DNA from: Isoperla grammatica
Lineage: Eukaryota > Arthropoda > Insecta > Plecoptera > Perlodidae
DNA length: 64,000 nucleotides
Direction of reading: 5' to 3'
Assembly (NCBI GenBank): GCA_945910005.1
Contig: OX246748.1
Coordinates: 16,037,368 to 16,101,367, forward strand
In this document: positions 25,418-35,303 of the stretch, piece after piece
Numbering within the stretch: position 1 is the first letter of the stretch
Layout of the letters: every line of letters starts with the position of its first letter
The notes under the pieces: model-generated
What the model saw: only the letters and a program-made list of their open reading frames with translations
Databases searched by the model: none
Told to the model about the DNA's origin: nothing
Translations under genes and position numbers: made by a program

Positions 25418-25869
25418 TTACTAAATAGTAGAGTGCAGATATTTTTAGTTTTACATCGTTTGAAGATCCACCCCCTAGTTATGTGACCACCGCCCAGTAT
25501 CACATATACGACAACGATTTACTATGATTTTGGAACTATTTTGCCATAAAATAATACACTTTAAATCCACATCGAGGCTTGTGGGAGCTCCAAATTTCAA
25601 CTTGATCGGACTTTCCGTTCGACCGCTATCGACAGACATAAAAAAACAAAAATCACAAAACAAAACGCACTTCCTGGCTCTGTGGACATCACATCCAGTC
25701 CTCATTCTTTTTATGCTTCATTCTTTCCACATCTACCTGTACATTTCTGATGTGCCTTGTCTATTGTTTGTTGTTTTTAACGATTTTAATTGTCCCTTTT
25801 ACTGATGGCATTGTTGATTAATTTTTATTCCTGACAAAGCAATTATATTGCAGATATATATATTGTTAT
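25418..25869. other. Unassigned noncoding DNA
   Basis: The overlapping opposite frames at 25475-25805 have no recognised domain. Part of this stretch may be the upstream portion of the retroposon tail that follows. Confidence 0.4.
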
Positions 25870-25955
25870 GTGTATTTTTATTGTGTTAATGTTGTTTTTT
25901 GTTTTGTTTGGTGGTCACGCCTATTGGCATAAAATGCTGTAGTGTCCATGTACTG

Positions 25956-25986
<31 letters not shown>

Positions 25987-25990
25987 AAAA
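25870..25990 (+). mobile_element. Non-LTR retroposon 3' tail with (AAAT)n
   Basis: GGTGGTCACGCCTATTGGCA and CATGTACTGTAAATAAATA lead into eight or so AAAT units. This is typical of the 3' end of a truncated LINE. No reverse transcriptase remains. Confidence 0.5.
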
Positions 25991-26481
25991 CAGAACGAGT
26001 ACCATAACAGTCTAATGGAAACTCTCGCTTCGCTCGCTTAATAAAACTAGATGCTCCGTCACATTGTGTGTTAGTCAGGACAAACTACAGAGTAATACTC
26101 TGAATAAGCTGCCTACTCATCGTCTAGATTAGTTAGCAACTGTTTACATCGCTTCTAAAGCCCCAATAGAGCGAACAATTGTTTGGTTATCCCCGAATAA
26201 TGGTATCGATTACAAGTGAAACATAATTGATATGACCACATGAACTACGATAACATCCCTTGTTAGCCACTTAAATTTGATATTGTATATGATATTTTTG
26301 CAACGTGTACTGATGGAAGAGTTTTTTGCAGGAAAATTTAATTATGTTGTTTTTTTGTTTTGTTTTGTGTTTTTTTTTTATTGTTTTGTTTGTGTTTGTT
26401 GTTTGTAAGTCTAAAACGTGTCCTGATTTAAATGACACCTTGCTTTTTTAGATGGACTCATGGGATTCATAATCTGACATT
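25991..26481. other. Unassigned noncoding DNA
   Basis: A T/G-rich tract lies at 26345-26405. Nothing else was recognised. Confidence 0.5.
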
Positions 26482-27075
26482 GTCTAATAAGCATAATGTG
26501 ACATTGTCTCTGACATGTCCGAGAGTTTCAACACATTGTCTCTGACATGACCGAGAGTTTCAACACATTCTCTCTGACATGACCGAGAGTTTCAACACAT
26601 TGTCTGTGACGTGACCGAGACTTTCAACACATTGTCTGTGACGTGACTGAGAGTTTCAACACATTGTCTCTGACGTGACCAGGAGTTTCAACACATTGTC
26701 TCTGACATGACCGAGAGTTTCAACACATTGTCTGTGACATGCCCGAGAGTTTCAACACATTGTCTCTGACATGACCAAGAGTTTCAACACATTGTCTCTG
26801 ACATGACCGAGAGTTTCAACACATTGTCTCTGACATGACCGAGAGTTTCAACACATTATCTCTGACATGACCGAGAGTTTCAACACATTGTCTGTGACAT
26901 GACCGAGAGTTTCAACACATTGTCTCTGACGTGACTGAGAGTTTTAACACATTGTCTCTGACATGACCGAGAGTTTCAACACATTGTCTCTGACATGACC
27001 GAGAGTTTCAACACATTGTCTCTGACATGACCGAGAGTTTCAACACATTATCTCTGACATTACCGAGACTTTCAT
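26482..27075. repeat. 32-bp minisatellite, about 18 units
   Basis: The unit ACATTGTCTCTGACATGACC followed by GAGAGTTTCAAC repeats with a 32-bp period. Units differ mainly at GACATGAC/GACGTGAC and TCTCTG/TCTGTG. The first units are degenerate (from about 26482) and the last ends in CTTTCATTCATC. No frame runs through it. Confidence 0.95.
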
Positions 27076-27344
27076 TCATCACAGGCGTTGTTTGGATAAA
27101 ATCATCAAACAGAGATCAGAAAGCTTACGAGATCTCTATAACCCTTTTCAAAGCTTTTAAAATAATTAAAAAAATACTTCATCGTCACATCCACTAACAA
27201 AGAGAGCCTCGACTCTTAAACTCATTACACACAATTAAAAATAAATCTTGTGTAGCTAGATTCACACGCACATTTTCACCATCTAACAAAAACGTGAGTT
27301 ATCTAAATCGGTAACAGGGTTATTTTGGTCCAAGTTTTGCGACT

Positions 27345-27784
27345 ACCCCTCGTATTACATTCCCTCACCACCGCGCCAGCCCGACCGCGACTCTAGGCTC
27401 GGTACTCATTATCGTACTATTTGCGTAAATCAAAACAACTTAATTATTGAAAAAATAATTTTGTATTGATTTCAATCTAGTTTATGAAATTTGAAAAAAG
27501 CTCGAATTTTTATGAAAGTTTTTTTTTTTTGAAGTTTTGTTTACGTTAGTGTTAAACACTAAGTTTTTGTCGTAGAAACGAAATTCAAAAAAATTGACTT
27601 TCATAAAAGTTCAAGCTTTTCCACAAATTAGATAAATTAGGATAAAATCGATAAAAAAGATAGTTTTTCAATAAATAAGTTGTTGTTTTGATGTATGTAC
27701 ACAATAGAGATCAACTAGTACGTTAAACACTACCGAACCTCGAGTCACGGTCGGGCTGGCACGGTTGTGGTAGAATTACTTTAC
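27345..27784. mobile_element. Long (about 430 bp) foldback element
   Basis: The whole segment is one imperfect palindrome centred near 27555 (GTTAGTGTTAAACACTAA). Outer arms CGCCAGCCCGACCGCGACTC and its diverged complement near 27740-27760 pair, as do inner blocks around TTTTTATGAAAGT. It encodes nothing. It ends directly beside the SINE body at 27785. A transcript would form a long double-stranded hairpin. Confidence 0.8.
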
Positions 27785-28080
27785 TTACTTTATTGTAAAT
27801 AAGGTCAGTGTAGGGCACAATACCCTCTTTGGCCTGATGGGTGATGATTGATTAATAATAATGAGGAAAGGAGGAGGGGAAGCCTGGTACCGGCAAGTAG
27901 TCCACTCCTGTCGAAAAGTACCAAGGGGACCATCGGCTTTACTTCCCGTCCGAAAGGACGGTGTAACTTTGACCAGTCATATAGGTTCCTCCACTAACCT
28001 GGACTGCCAAGTAGTTGACGAGAAAAACGAAGCTGTTACACAAGCATTCGAACCCTCTAATCTGCTCTAACCAACGGTAC
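27785..28080 (-). mobile_element. SINE body homologous to the 5S-headed SINE, lacking a recognisable 5S head
   Basis: Read on the minus strand, 28080 to 27785 matches the body of the SINEs at 5041 and 32583: GTTGGTTAGAGCAGATT, AGTGGAGGAACCTATATGAC and AGGCTTCCCCTCCTCC. Upstream of ACCGTTGG, at 28081-28250, the sequence does not obviously match 5S rRNA. The head is therefore replaced or very diverged. The plus-strand frame at 27861-28070 is an artefact. Confidence 0.75.
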
Positions 28081-28544
28081 TGGAATGCGAGGGGTAGTCA
28101 CATAGCTTGGACCACAAGAACTCTGTTACCCCAGGAAACGCAGCTCATCAGCTTCCTTGGCAAGGGCGATGCAAACACTGGTCATGTACGAATGCCAGAA
28201 CGGCAATGGAAACAATTCATGTTGCAGGAAAAGTTGGTATAAATATCAATCCTACAAGAAGCAGAACGCGTGGGTGGTGATGAAGGGGGGGAGGGGAGGG
28301 GCGGGGGGTTGGTGTGTTTGGGTGATTTTAAATTTTAATTACTCAAACGTGAGCGCGGGCTGATGAGCTACATGCTTATATTAAGGGTTCACACACTTAT
28401 GACAAAACATGGGACGGAAGGGGGTGCTTTAACTTTGTAGCATTGGCAGGTTTAAAGTTAAGATACACAAGATAGTAAGAACAACATTAGCGTTAGTATT
28501 AATACGATGCCGCATAATAATGACATTATTATGATAATACTATA
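28081..28544. other. Unassigned DNA, possible alternative SINE head at its start
   Basis: 28081-28250 may be an alternative head for the adjoining SINE body. The rest includes a G-run tract (28286-28310) and no gene. Confidence 0.35.
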
Positions 28545-28926
28545 GAGCGAAGGTTACGTCTTCGTCAAAAACTGTACAACATTTTCGTTTTTAAATTATA
28601 TTTCACAAGAATGGACTTCGAAATCAATAATCTGAATCAACAGCGCACTGTGGTTTGGTAAGCCCTGCATACTGAATGCTCTAAATGTGTTTTACATTGT
28701 AATTAATATGTTTTTAATTTTTAATTAATTTTATTACTAATTAATGATTTAATATTAGAAAAACTATGCTCATGGTTATAATATTTCAATCAGTCTGCAG
28801 GGCCTACCAAAACACAAAAACACAGCGCGCTGTTGACTCAGATTTTGGATTTTGCATAGCATTCTTGAGATATAATTAATAACTGAAATTGTTCTGTGGT
28901 TTTTGACGTAAAGGAACCCTTCGCTC
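28545..28926. mobile_element. MITE, CGTCAAAAACCGC family (copy 2)
   Basis: Termini GAGCGAAGG and CCTTCGCTC are inverted, and the interior aligns along its length with 19566-19964 (GGACTTCGAAATCA, GTAAGCCCTGCATACTGAAT, GTTGACTCAGATTTT). Flanking trinucleotides are ATA and TGA, so the target duplication is decayed. It lies 27 bp before the (GCACAC)n array. Confidence 0.75.
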
Positions 28927-28953
28927 TGATAATATATAATACATTGAAGTTGT

Positions 28954-29243
28954 GCACACGCACACGCACACGCACACGCACACGCACACGCACACGCACA
29001 CGCACACGCACACGCACACGCACACGCACACGCACACGCACACGCACACGCACACGCACACGCACACGCACACGCACACGCACACGCACACGCACACGCA
29101 CACGCACACGCACACGCACACGCACACGCACACGCACACGCACACGCACACGCACACGCACACGCACACGCACACGCACACGCACACGCACACGCACACG
29201 CACACGCACACGCACACGCACACGCACACGCACACGCACACGC
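28954..29243. repeat. (GCACAC)n array, about 48 near-perfect units
   Basis: About 290 bp of uninterrupted GCACAC hexamer. The whole tract alternates purine and pyrimidine, the classic requirement for left-handed Z-DNA. The four overlapping frames (RVRV, CVCV, TRTR and HTHT) exist only because the repeat has no stop codons and are not genes. Confidence 0.98.
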
Positions 29244-29244
29244 T

Positions 29245-30194
29245 TGCTACCAGGCTGGCTCGCCAACGGTATCAACACATTAATTAAAATAAGTAATGCG
29301 TGTTTTATCAAGTGGAACTGTAGGTTTTACTCTTTTATTAAAGCCTTCTAATTAGATTTCACGTTCACAATGTTTTGCGGGCGGTGTTTTACTGCTAGGC
29401 AGAGAAGGGAACAAGAGTTCATCGCGAGTCTCGCGCCCTTATTTACTTGAAGGTCCAAAATCTCCTCGAAAAGATGAGTTAAAAAAAACGTTCATCGCGG
29501 CTTTTGTTCCGAACATTTCTCATTGTATCTACCGGCGTTTTGTAGATTCCTGGTTTTGTATCGTTTCTACTCCATTCGTTAATGTTTCTGTATTTCTTCT
29601 TTTTCTTCTTCTTTTTTTGTAACTCGTCAAATAATAAGAGAATTTTTCCCGTCTTGAAAGCGTATGTTTGTAACTTTCGATAATATACCAGTTTGGTTGG
29701 CATAATACAATATTGTTTGTTGAACACTGCAAAGTAAGACAGGCTATGAGCAACCAGGTTTCAAAAACTGTTTTTTAACAATTCAATTAAAAATCTCTTT
29801 TAAAAATTATCTTGTCCTAGTGTCTTCACAAACAAATTAGAGGTAACATGTTAAACTTTCTGGTGAATAAACTCAAATTTTTCGTTTTATTCCGTAAAAG
29901 ATCGTACACACATTTTACAGGTCTCTCAAATCTTAACTGTTCAATTCCAAGCATGAAAGAACTAAACTTCTACAGTAATAAACTAAATATCCTAAACTCT
30001 GTACTTACAAACTTCTCACGTAAAGATAGAGAAACCTAAAAAGAAACACAAGTTTACTTTTATGCTCACTAAAAGTTGTAGTTAGCTATATAAGTTATGT
30101 TGTGTGTATGTAAATTTGTAGTATTTTGAGGTTTTTAGCTTACAAGCTTTGCCAACACTCAGAAGGTCAGCCATGAAATATTCAACAGAGTTTT
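29245..30194. other. Unassigned noncoding DNA
   Basis: A CTT-rich stretch lies at 29595-29618. The small frames at 29479-29753 (-) and 29848-30039 (+) have no recognised features. Confidence 0.5.
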
Positions 30195-30400
30195 CAAACC
30201 AACCCCATCAAGATTTCCTTCGGCTTTGGCTTAGCTCCGCTCTCACCTCCAGCCCAGCATGAACAGTTAAAAGTAATGTCTCGTCATGTTTTTTCCGAGG
30301 TCCGTAAATCCCCTTGTGGGGGCTCGTCGAACACCAACTCTGGGGTTTACCGAACCTCCGCCAGGGGATTGAAGAACCTTTGGTTGTTTCCACAGCGTAC
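30195..30400. repeat. Hairpin repeat with CCGTAAATCCCC/GGGGATT arms (tight copy)
   Basis: Left arm GAGGTCCGTAAATCCCC with GGGGGCTCGTCGAAC (30297-30333) and right arm GGTTTACCGAACCTCCGCCA with GGGGATTG (30343-30371) are inverted relatives separated by a very short loop. The same arms occur at 41396 and 41723 with about 290 bp between them. Confidence 0.65.
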
Positions 30401-30630
30401 TTGTCTTACTGTGTGAGAGGGTGAGGGGTTAAATCACTTTTGTTACTTTACTGGAAATGAACAAGTATGACTTAGGTACCAATTCGCCAACTTCGTTAAG
30501 CTTACATTTAGTAAGCACGGCATCTTTGCAACAAATATTACATTAAAAATGCAGGAGAATGGTTAGCGTAAATAAATGTTCTGTCCTACCGTTCATTTAC
30601 TTATGTCGGCTAGTGTATATAAATACTAAA

Positions 30631-30722
30631 CCGATAAAGGTAGCTCATACGTAAGACGCGAGACTCTAATTTGGGAGGTCACCGGTTCTATCCCGGCCAC
30701 CGGCAGCCCTCACTGAAGGTAT
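30631..30722 (+). mobile_element. tRNA-derived SINE, family 1 (truncated copy C)
   Basis: The head CCGATAAAGGTAGCTCATAC, then AAGACGCGAGACTCTAATTT and the box-B-like CCGGTTCTATCCCGG match the heads at 5543 and 33022. After CACTGAAGG the sequence departs from the family body, so only the tRNA-like head remains. Confidence 0.65.
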
Positions 30723-31229
30723 TTCTGTTCTTGTGAAGTTCTTCTACAATACAGAATTGTAGTTTAAAGTCAATGGATGATCACTTAAACGAGGTCACTA
30801 CCTTTTCAATCGTTACTAAGTGGGTGGCTTGAAAGTTGTAGACTGAGTTAATCAAACTCGTATTGCAAGTTAATTGCGTTTTAGTCTCAACGGACTCTGA
30901 ACTAAAGATCAACTGAACAGGGTAAAAGAGAGGAGGGGGGGGGGGGGGAGGTAGTTTGTTGCAAGGTCGATAGCGATCAAAGAAGCTTATTTAGCTGTGG
31001 CTTTTGAGTATAAAGCGATAAACATCGCGTTCAATTCACGGTGTACGAGAACTCTTATGCTAACTATCCCCAAATGAAACAATTATATTAGGGTCGAAAC
31101 CTAACAAGGGCAGTAATACGTTTTCTATTCATGTCATTTTATTGGATTGGATTGCATATACATCATTTTATGGAAAGGTGAGCAACAAGATATACACATG
31201 CTTTATTGTAGACCAAAATTCATTGATAT
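30723..31229. other. Unassigned noncoding DNA
   Basis: No gene. A G-run lies at 30936-30950. Confidence 0.5.
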
Positions 31230-31610
31230 AACTTTATGTTTATAACAGTCAATACAATTCATCTACACTATTTTACCTAGCCCAAGACTACCTTACACTT
31301 ACTATGTTTATAACAGTCAATTCAATTCATCTACTCTAGGCCCAAGATTACCTTACACATGCTTTCGTTACAGGCGACTGGTTTGTAGCCAATCAGCGAT
31401 CGGTATTTGCTCGGGTGTGTCTCGGGCGGTTCGCTGGTTGGTTACAAGTGCTTCGCCTGTGACGAAAGCATATGTAAGGTAATCTTGAGCCAAGTATAGT
31501 GGCCACAGTGTGAACAAGGTATAAGAATATCGCCTGTGACGAAAGCATATGTAAGGTAATCTTGGGCCAAGTATAGTGACCGTAGTGTGAACAAGGTATA
31601 AGACGTGAGG
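31230..31610. mobile_element. Foldback element with duplicated arms (ATGCTTTCGT family)
   Basis: CAAGATTACCTTACACATGC with TTTCGTTACAGGCGA (31343-31377) pairs with CGCCTGTGACGAAAGCATAT (from 31455). Each arm is itself duplicated at about 75 bp: right units start at 31454 and 31529, left units near 31240 and 31310. A single arm of the same family lies at 33690-33756. The minus frame of 161 codons crosses this hairpin and is not convincing. Confidence 0.65.
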
Positions 31611-31849
31611 TCTGTCATGACAATATTCAGTACCTATTTCCGTTTCCCACTCATCTTGAAGTTCCCGCGTTGATCTGGGATTGTACCGGGGGGGGGGTCC
31701 CGGCTGTGCCGTGCGCTGTGCCGTGCTGTGCATCTGAGAGTGGGAGATAAAAGCATCACAAATTAGGGTCGCGGCGACAGTAATGGCCGCCGGCCGGGGT
31801 TTAGGGCCACGAACATCGTTCACGCGCCTCTTTCTGACGGCCGAGATAC
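31611..31849. other. GC-richer unassigned DNA upstream of a minisatellite
   Basis: Contains CpG-rich text (for example GGCCGCCGGCCGGGG near 31785) and a G-run at 31688. No gene was identified. Confidence 0.4.
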
Positions 31850-32540
31850 ACACACACCGAACAAGGATGTTATTGCACGCGGATCGGACGAATATCTTCG
31901 TGCTTCGAGTGCTTTGCTAACTTGCGGGCAGGACACACACACCAAACAAGGATGTTATTGCACGCGGATCGGACGAATATCTTCGTGCTTTGAGTGCTTT
32001 GACACACACACCAAACAAGGATGTTATTGCACGCGGATCAGACGAATATCTTCATGCTTTGGGTGCTTTGACACACACACCTAACAAGGATGTTATTGCA
32101 CTCGGATCGGACGAATATCTTCGTGCTTTGAATGCTTTGACACACACACCAAACAAGGATGTTATTGGACGCGGATCGGACGAATATCTTCGTGCTTTGA
32201 GCGCTTTGCTCACTTGCGGGCAGGACACACACACCAAACAATGATGTTATTGCACGCGGATCGGACGAATATCTTCGTGCTTTGAGCGCTTTGCTCACTT
32301 GCGGGCAGGACAAACACACCAAACAATGATGTTATTGCACTCGGATCGGACGAATATCTTCGTGCTTTGAATGCTTTGACACACACACCAAACAAGGATG
32401 TTATTGGACGCGGATCGGACGAATATCTTCGTGCTTTGAGCGCTTTGCTCACTTGCGGGCGGGACACACACACCAAACAAGGATGTTTTTGCACGCGGAT
32501 CGGACGAATATCTTCGTGCTTTGAGTGCTTTGCTCAGTTT
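31850..32540. repeat. Minisatellite with two unit lengths (69 and about 85 bp), 9 units
   Basis: Units begin with ACACACACC and contain AACAAGGATGTTATTGCACG and CGGATCGGACGAATATCTTC. Long units add a module of about 16 bp around CACTTGCGGGCAGGA. Spacing runs long, 69, 69, 69, 85, 85, 70, 84. The segment 32070-32225 is echoed at 32310-32465, including the rare GTTATTGGACGC variant, so a larger block was duplicated. The 69-bp unit keeps one frame open (23 codons per unit), but only because of its length. Confidence 0.95.
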
Positions 32541-32582
32541 ATGGAAACAACTCGACCGCTCTCCAATATACAATTATATTAT

Positions 32583-33018
32583 AGCCAACGGTTTAGCCGC
32601 GGTCGCTTAGCCGGTTCCCATACGAACACCGAAGTTAAGCGACCTCGGGCTAGGTCAGGAGGTGGATGGGTGACCACTCACCTCTGAAACACTAGTTACC
32701 GTTGGTTAGAGCAGATTGGAGGGTTCGAAAGCTTGTGTAACAGCTTCGTTTTTCTCGTCAACTGCTCGGCAGTCCAGGTTAGTGGAGGAACCTATATGAC
32801 TGGTCAAAGTAACACCGTCCTTTCGGATGGGACGTAAAGCCGATGGTACTCTTGGTACTTTTCGACGGGAGTAGGCTACGTGCCGGTACCAGGCTTCCCC
32901 TCCTCCCTTCCTCATTATCATTCATCAGTCATCACTCATCAGGCTAAAGAGGGCATTGTGCCCTACACTGGTCTTAATTACAATAAAATAAAATGAAATA
33001 AATAAAAAAATTATATTA
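32583..33018 (+). mobile_element. 5S rRNA-headed SINE (copy B)
   Basis: The 5S-like head carries ACACCGAAGTTAAGCGACCT, GGGCTAGGTCAGGAGG and GGATGGGTGACC, with closing strands GCCAACGGT/ACCGTTGGT. The body follows, with GGTTAGAGCAGATTGGAGGG and GGCATTGTGCCCTACACTGG, and an AATAAA-rich tail. The 5S A-box and C-box regions are better preserved than in copy A (AAGTTAAGC is intact). The minus frame over 32706-32921 is the same artefact seen in copy A. Confidence 0.8.
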
Positions 33019-33021
33019 TAA

Positions 33022-33255
33022 CCGATAGAGGTGGCTCAGCGGTAAGACGCGAGACTCTAATTCGGGAGGTCGCCGGTTTGATTCCGGCAGTCCTGACTGA
33101 AGGGTTTTTCCGATGTTTTCCTCAGTCGTAAAGGCGAATGCTGGGATTGAGTCCTACTATCAGCCCTCGGACATTCCTTTCCAGCTATCGAAACACCCTA
33201 ATAACCTAGTTAGTCACCTTGAAGAGGGACACATCGGGTAAAGCTGGTGTGCACC
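33022..33255 (+). mobile_element. tRNA-derived SINE, family 1 (copy B, best preserved)
   Basis: Box A GGTGGCTCAGCGG and box B CGGTTTGATTCCGG are spaced as in tRNA genes. The body carries CCTCAGTCGTAAAGGCGAAT, CAGCCCTCGGACATTCC and GGTAAAGCTGG. It begins directly after the A-rich tail of the 5S-headed SINE, so the two could have been copied as one transcript or inserted one into the tail of the other. Confidence 0.8.
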
Positions 33256-33689
33256 CTATAACGTGTATTCCTACGAAAAATTATAAGTTTTTAATGATAT
33301 TATACATAATAAAATAGACTCAAAAGTTAGTTGCGCTTTTGTAAATAAGAACTGGACTAATGAAGTTTTAAATATTGCATTATTCACTATTGTTATAGAT
33401 CGTATATTAGTGATGACGTATGGTTAAATGGCGAACGATCTAGCTCTGATTCCAAACAACTCTCTGAAACTTAGTTAGGAATTATATACAATACATAGTT
33501 ATATAGTAATATATAGTAATTGTGGCATAACAATAATAGACATCAATTTAATCTACTTCTTTTTCACTGTTTCGTATTTAGGAAAACGAAATATCTGAAC
33601 GAATGACCCTTGCTATGTTTGCAAAAACATTACTATCTGTCAACTGTCGACTGTCATTGTTGTTTGGAAACGTTACGTCACACTAATGT
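33256..33689. other. Unassigned noncoding DNA
   Basis: AT-rich, with no gene or repeat recognised. Confidence 0.5.
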
Positions 33690-33756
33690 AGTCTATGTCA
33701 TACCTTCTATACTTGGACTAAGATAACCTTACATATGCTTTCGTCACAAGCGAGGC
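33690..33756. mobile_element. Single arm of the ATGCTTTCGT foldback family
   Basis: ACCTTACATATGCTTTCGTC followed by ACAAGCGAGG matches the arms at 31343 and 31455. It is cut off by the adjoining SINE. Confidence 0.55.
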
Positions 33757-33945
33757 ACTTTATTTATTTATTGGGTCCTTCTTTGCTAGCACGGCTCCAA
33801 AGTCACCGCTTACTTATATGCCAAGAAGTGATTATTAAAATGAATCCATATTAGAAGATGAAAAACTTTTGCCTAAACCGGGATTTGAACCCGGAACCTT
33901 CTGAGCAGGAATGACTATGGCAGAGACCAATTGAAGCTCTTGTTT
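33757..33945 (-). mobile_element. tRNA-derived SINE, family 2 (minus copy)
   Basis: On the minus strand it reads box B GGGTTCAAATCCCGG, then GTTTTTCATCTTCTAATATG, GCGGTGACTTTGGAGCCG and a tail of AATAAATAAAT. The body matches the plus copy at 34080. The head upstream of box B is more diverged than in that copy. Confidence 0.75.
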
Positions 33946-34079
33946 ACCTCTAAATGTGAAAGAAAAAAGTTAGTTTGTAGGTTATAGATTCCGTCGTCGA
34001 TTAAAACACAGGAATTAAATAAGTTTTGCATTGTTGCATGAATTCATTTCGCGAGCAGCGCTACTGAAACGGCAAAGGC

Positions 34080-34272
34080 TTTAGGTGGCTCGTTGGTCCA
34101 GTGGTTGGCATCCCTGCTTCCAATGCAGAAGGTCCCCGGTTCAAATCTCGGTTCAGGCAGAAGTTTTTTAACAATTCTAATATGGATTTAGTTCCATAAC
34201 TTCTTGGCTTAGGAATAAGTAAACGGTGACTTTGGAGCCGGCCTAGCAACGAAGCACTCAATAAATTCAAAG
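34080..34272 (+). mobile_element. tRNA-derived SINE, family 2 (plus copy), tRNA-Trp-like head
   Basis: The head carries box A GGTGGCTCGTTGGTCCAGTGG and box B CCGGTTCAAATCTCGG. A stem CTGC/GCAG encloses the 7-base loop TTCCAAT, whose central triplet would be CCA, as in tRNA-Trp. This is an inference from folding by eye. The body ends in ACGGTGACTTTGGAGCCGG and AATAAATTC. The minus frame across it is a SINE translation artefact. Confidence 0.75.
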
Positions 34273-35303
34273 TTGTTCCGAATCGGCCTTGTTGGTTCTA
34301 GCATTTGTCCGTAGGTGTTCGCACTGTCCAATCACTGATTCATATGTTTCGTATTTGAAATATCGATCTTTGGTTTTCGCTCACTCATCGATGGTGTTCG
34401 GAGCCTACAGGGTTGGTTAGGTCGCTTTAATTAAAGTCCCCACTGAAAATCAGTTTCGTTACTAAGTGGGTGGCCTCTAAATGTGAATTCATTTTTTTTT
34501 TTTTTTTAAGTCGCAGCCCGATTGGTCGACGCGCCTGACGCGCGTAACGCTCTACAGTAACGGGAGAGTCTCAAACCAGTTTATTTCCCGCGTTTGCACC
34601 GACGTGTGGTATCCCGAAGACAATGCGGTAACGTCCCCCCCCCCCACTCCCCCCCCCCCCTCTCTTGCAAAGGAAAACAAGATGGTGTACGCGTTTTAGA
34701 TAAAAGATGTTTATTACGTCGTTTGCAAAACGGCCCCATGTATTGTTTGAAAAGTGGCCGCGCACAGCGCCACTGCCAAGAAAGAAACTCTTCTTATCGT
34801 TTGTGAAATATGACTTCATTGTTCATTCAAGTTATTATTTTCTTTAATATATTGGGAATACTTTTGTTGAAGACGACGTCTTATATTTCCGAGATTTCGA
34901 TTTATTGTTCATTTATCGTCCCATTACAAAGCTTCTACAAAATAATTTATTTTAATGGCCATTGAAATCATTCCTTATTATTTATACTGAAATTGAACTG
35001 AACAAGCAGTTTTTTTAGTTTTTATGCTCTTCATTCGTTTAACTTCAACAGCGTACTCATTATTTACGTTTACATTGCAACTCACGAGCCTCCGCTAGGC
35101 GGAGCTCAAGTGGACCTTGTTACATTGTCTTATGAATTTAAATCGACGCAGATCAAAATAACTGAATTTTAGTCTTATTTCAAAACATATTCACTTCTAA
35201 GTGATAGGCCTATTAACGCACCTGAAACACAAATCACAGCTAAAATTACTTCTCAATCACAGACACAGTGTTCTGATAGCCCGGGAACTACGGCTCCAGC
35301 ACA
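34273..35303. other. Unassigned DNA with a CpG-rich, C-run patch
   Basis: 34505-34640 contains GATTGGTCGACGCGCC and GACGCGCGTAACGC followed by runs of C (34637-34665). It could be an old promoter or repeat, but no gene follows. The rest is featureless. Confidence 0.4.

Noticed and set aside
26482..27075. CRISPR array
   Set aside because: The 32-bp repeats are contiguous with no unique spacers, and the context is an animal genome.
28838..29351. Four overlapping long frames (157, 121, 151 and 111 codons)
   Set aside because: All are translations of the (GCACAC)n array in different frames. The repeat contains no stop codon, so they carry no coding evidence.
31368..31853. Minus-strand frame of 161 codons
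   Set aside because: It crosses the duplicated-arm foldback at 31230-31610, and the remainder has no domain.
34080..34160. Functional tRNA-Trp gene
   Set aside because: The acceptor stem does not close, and the sequence continues into a SINE body shared with an inverted copy.
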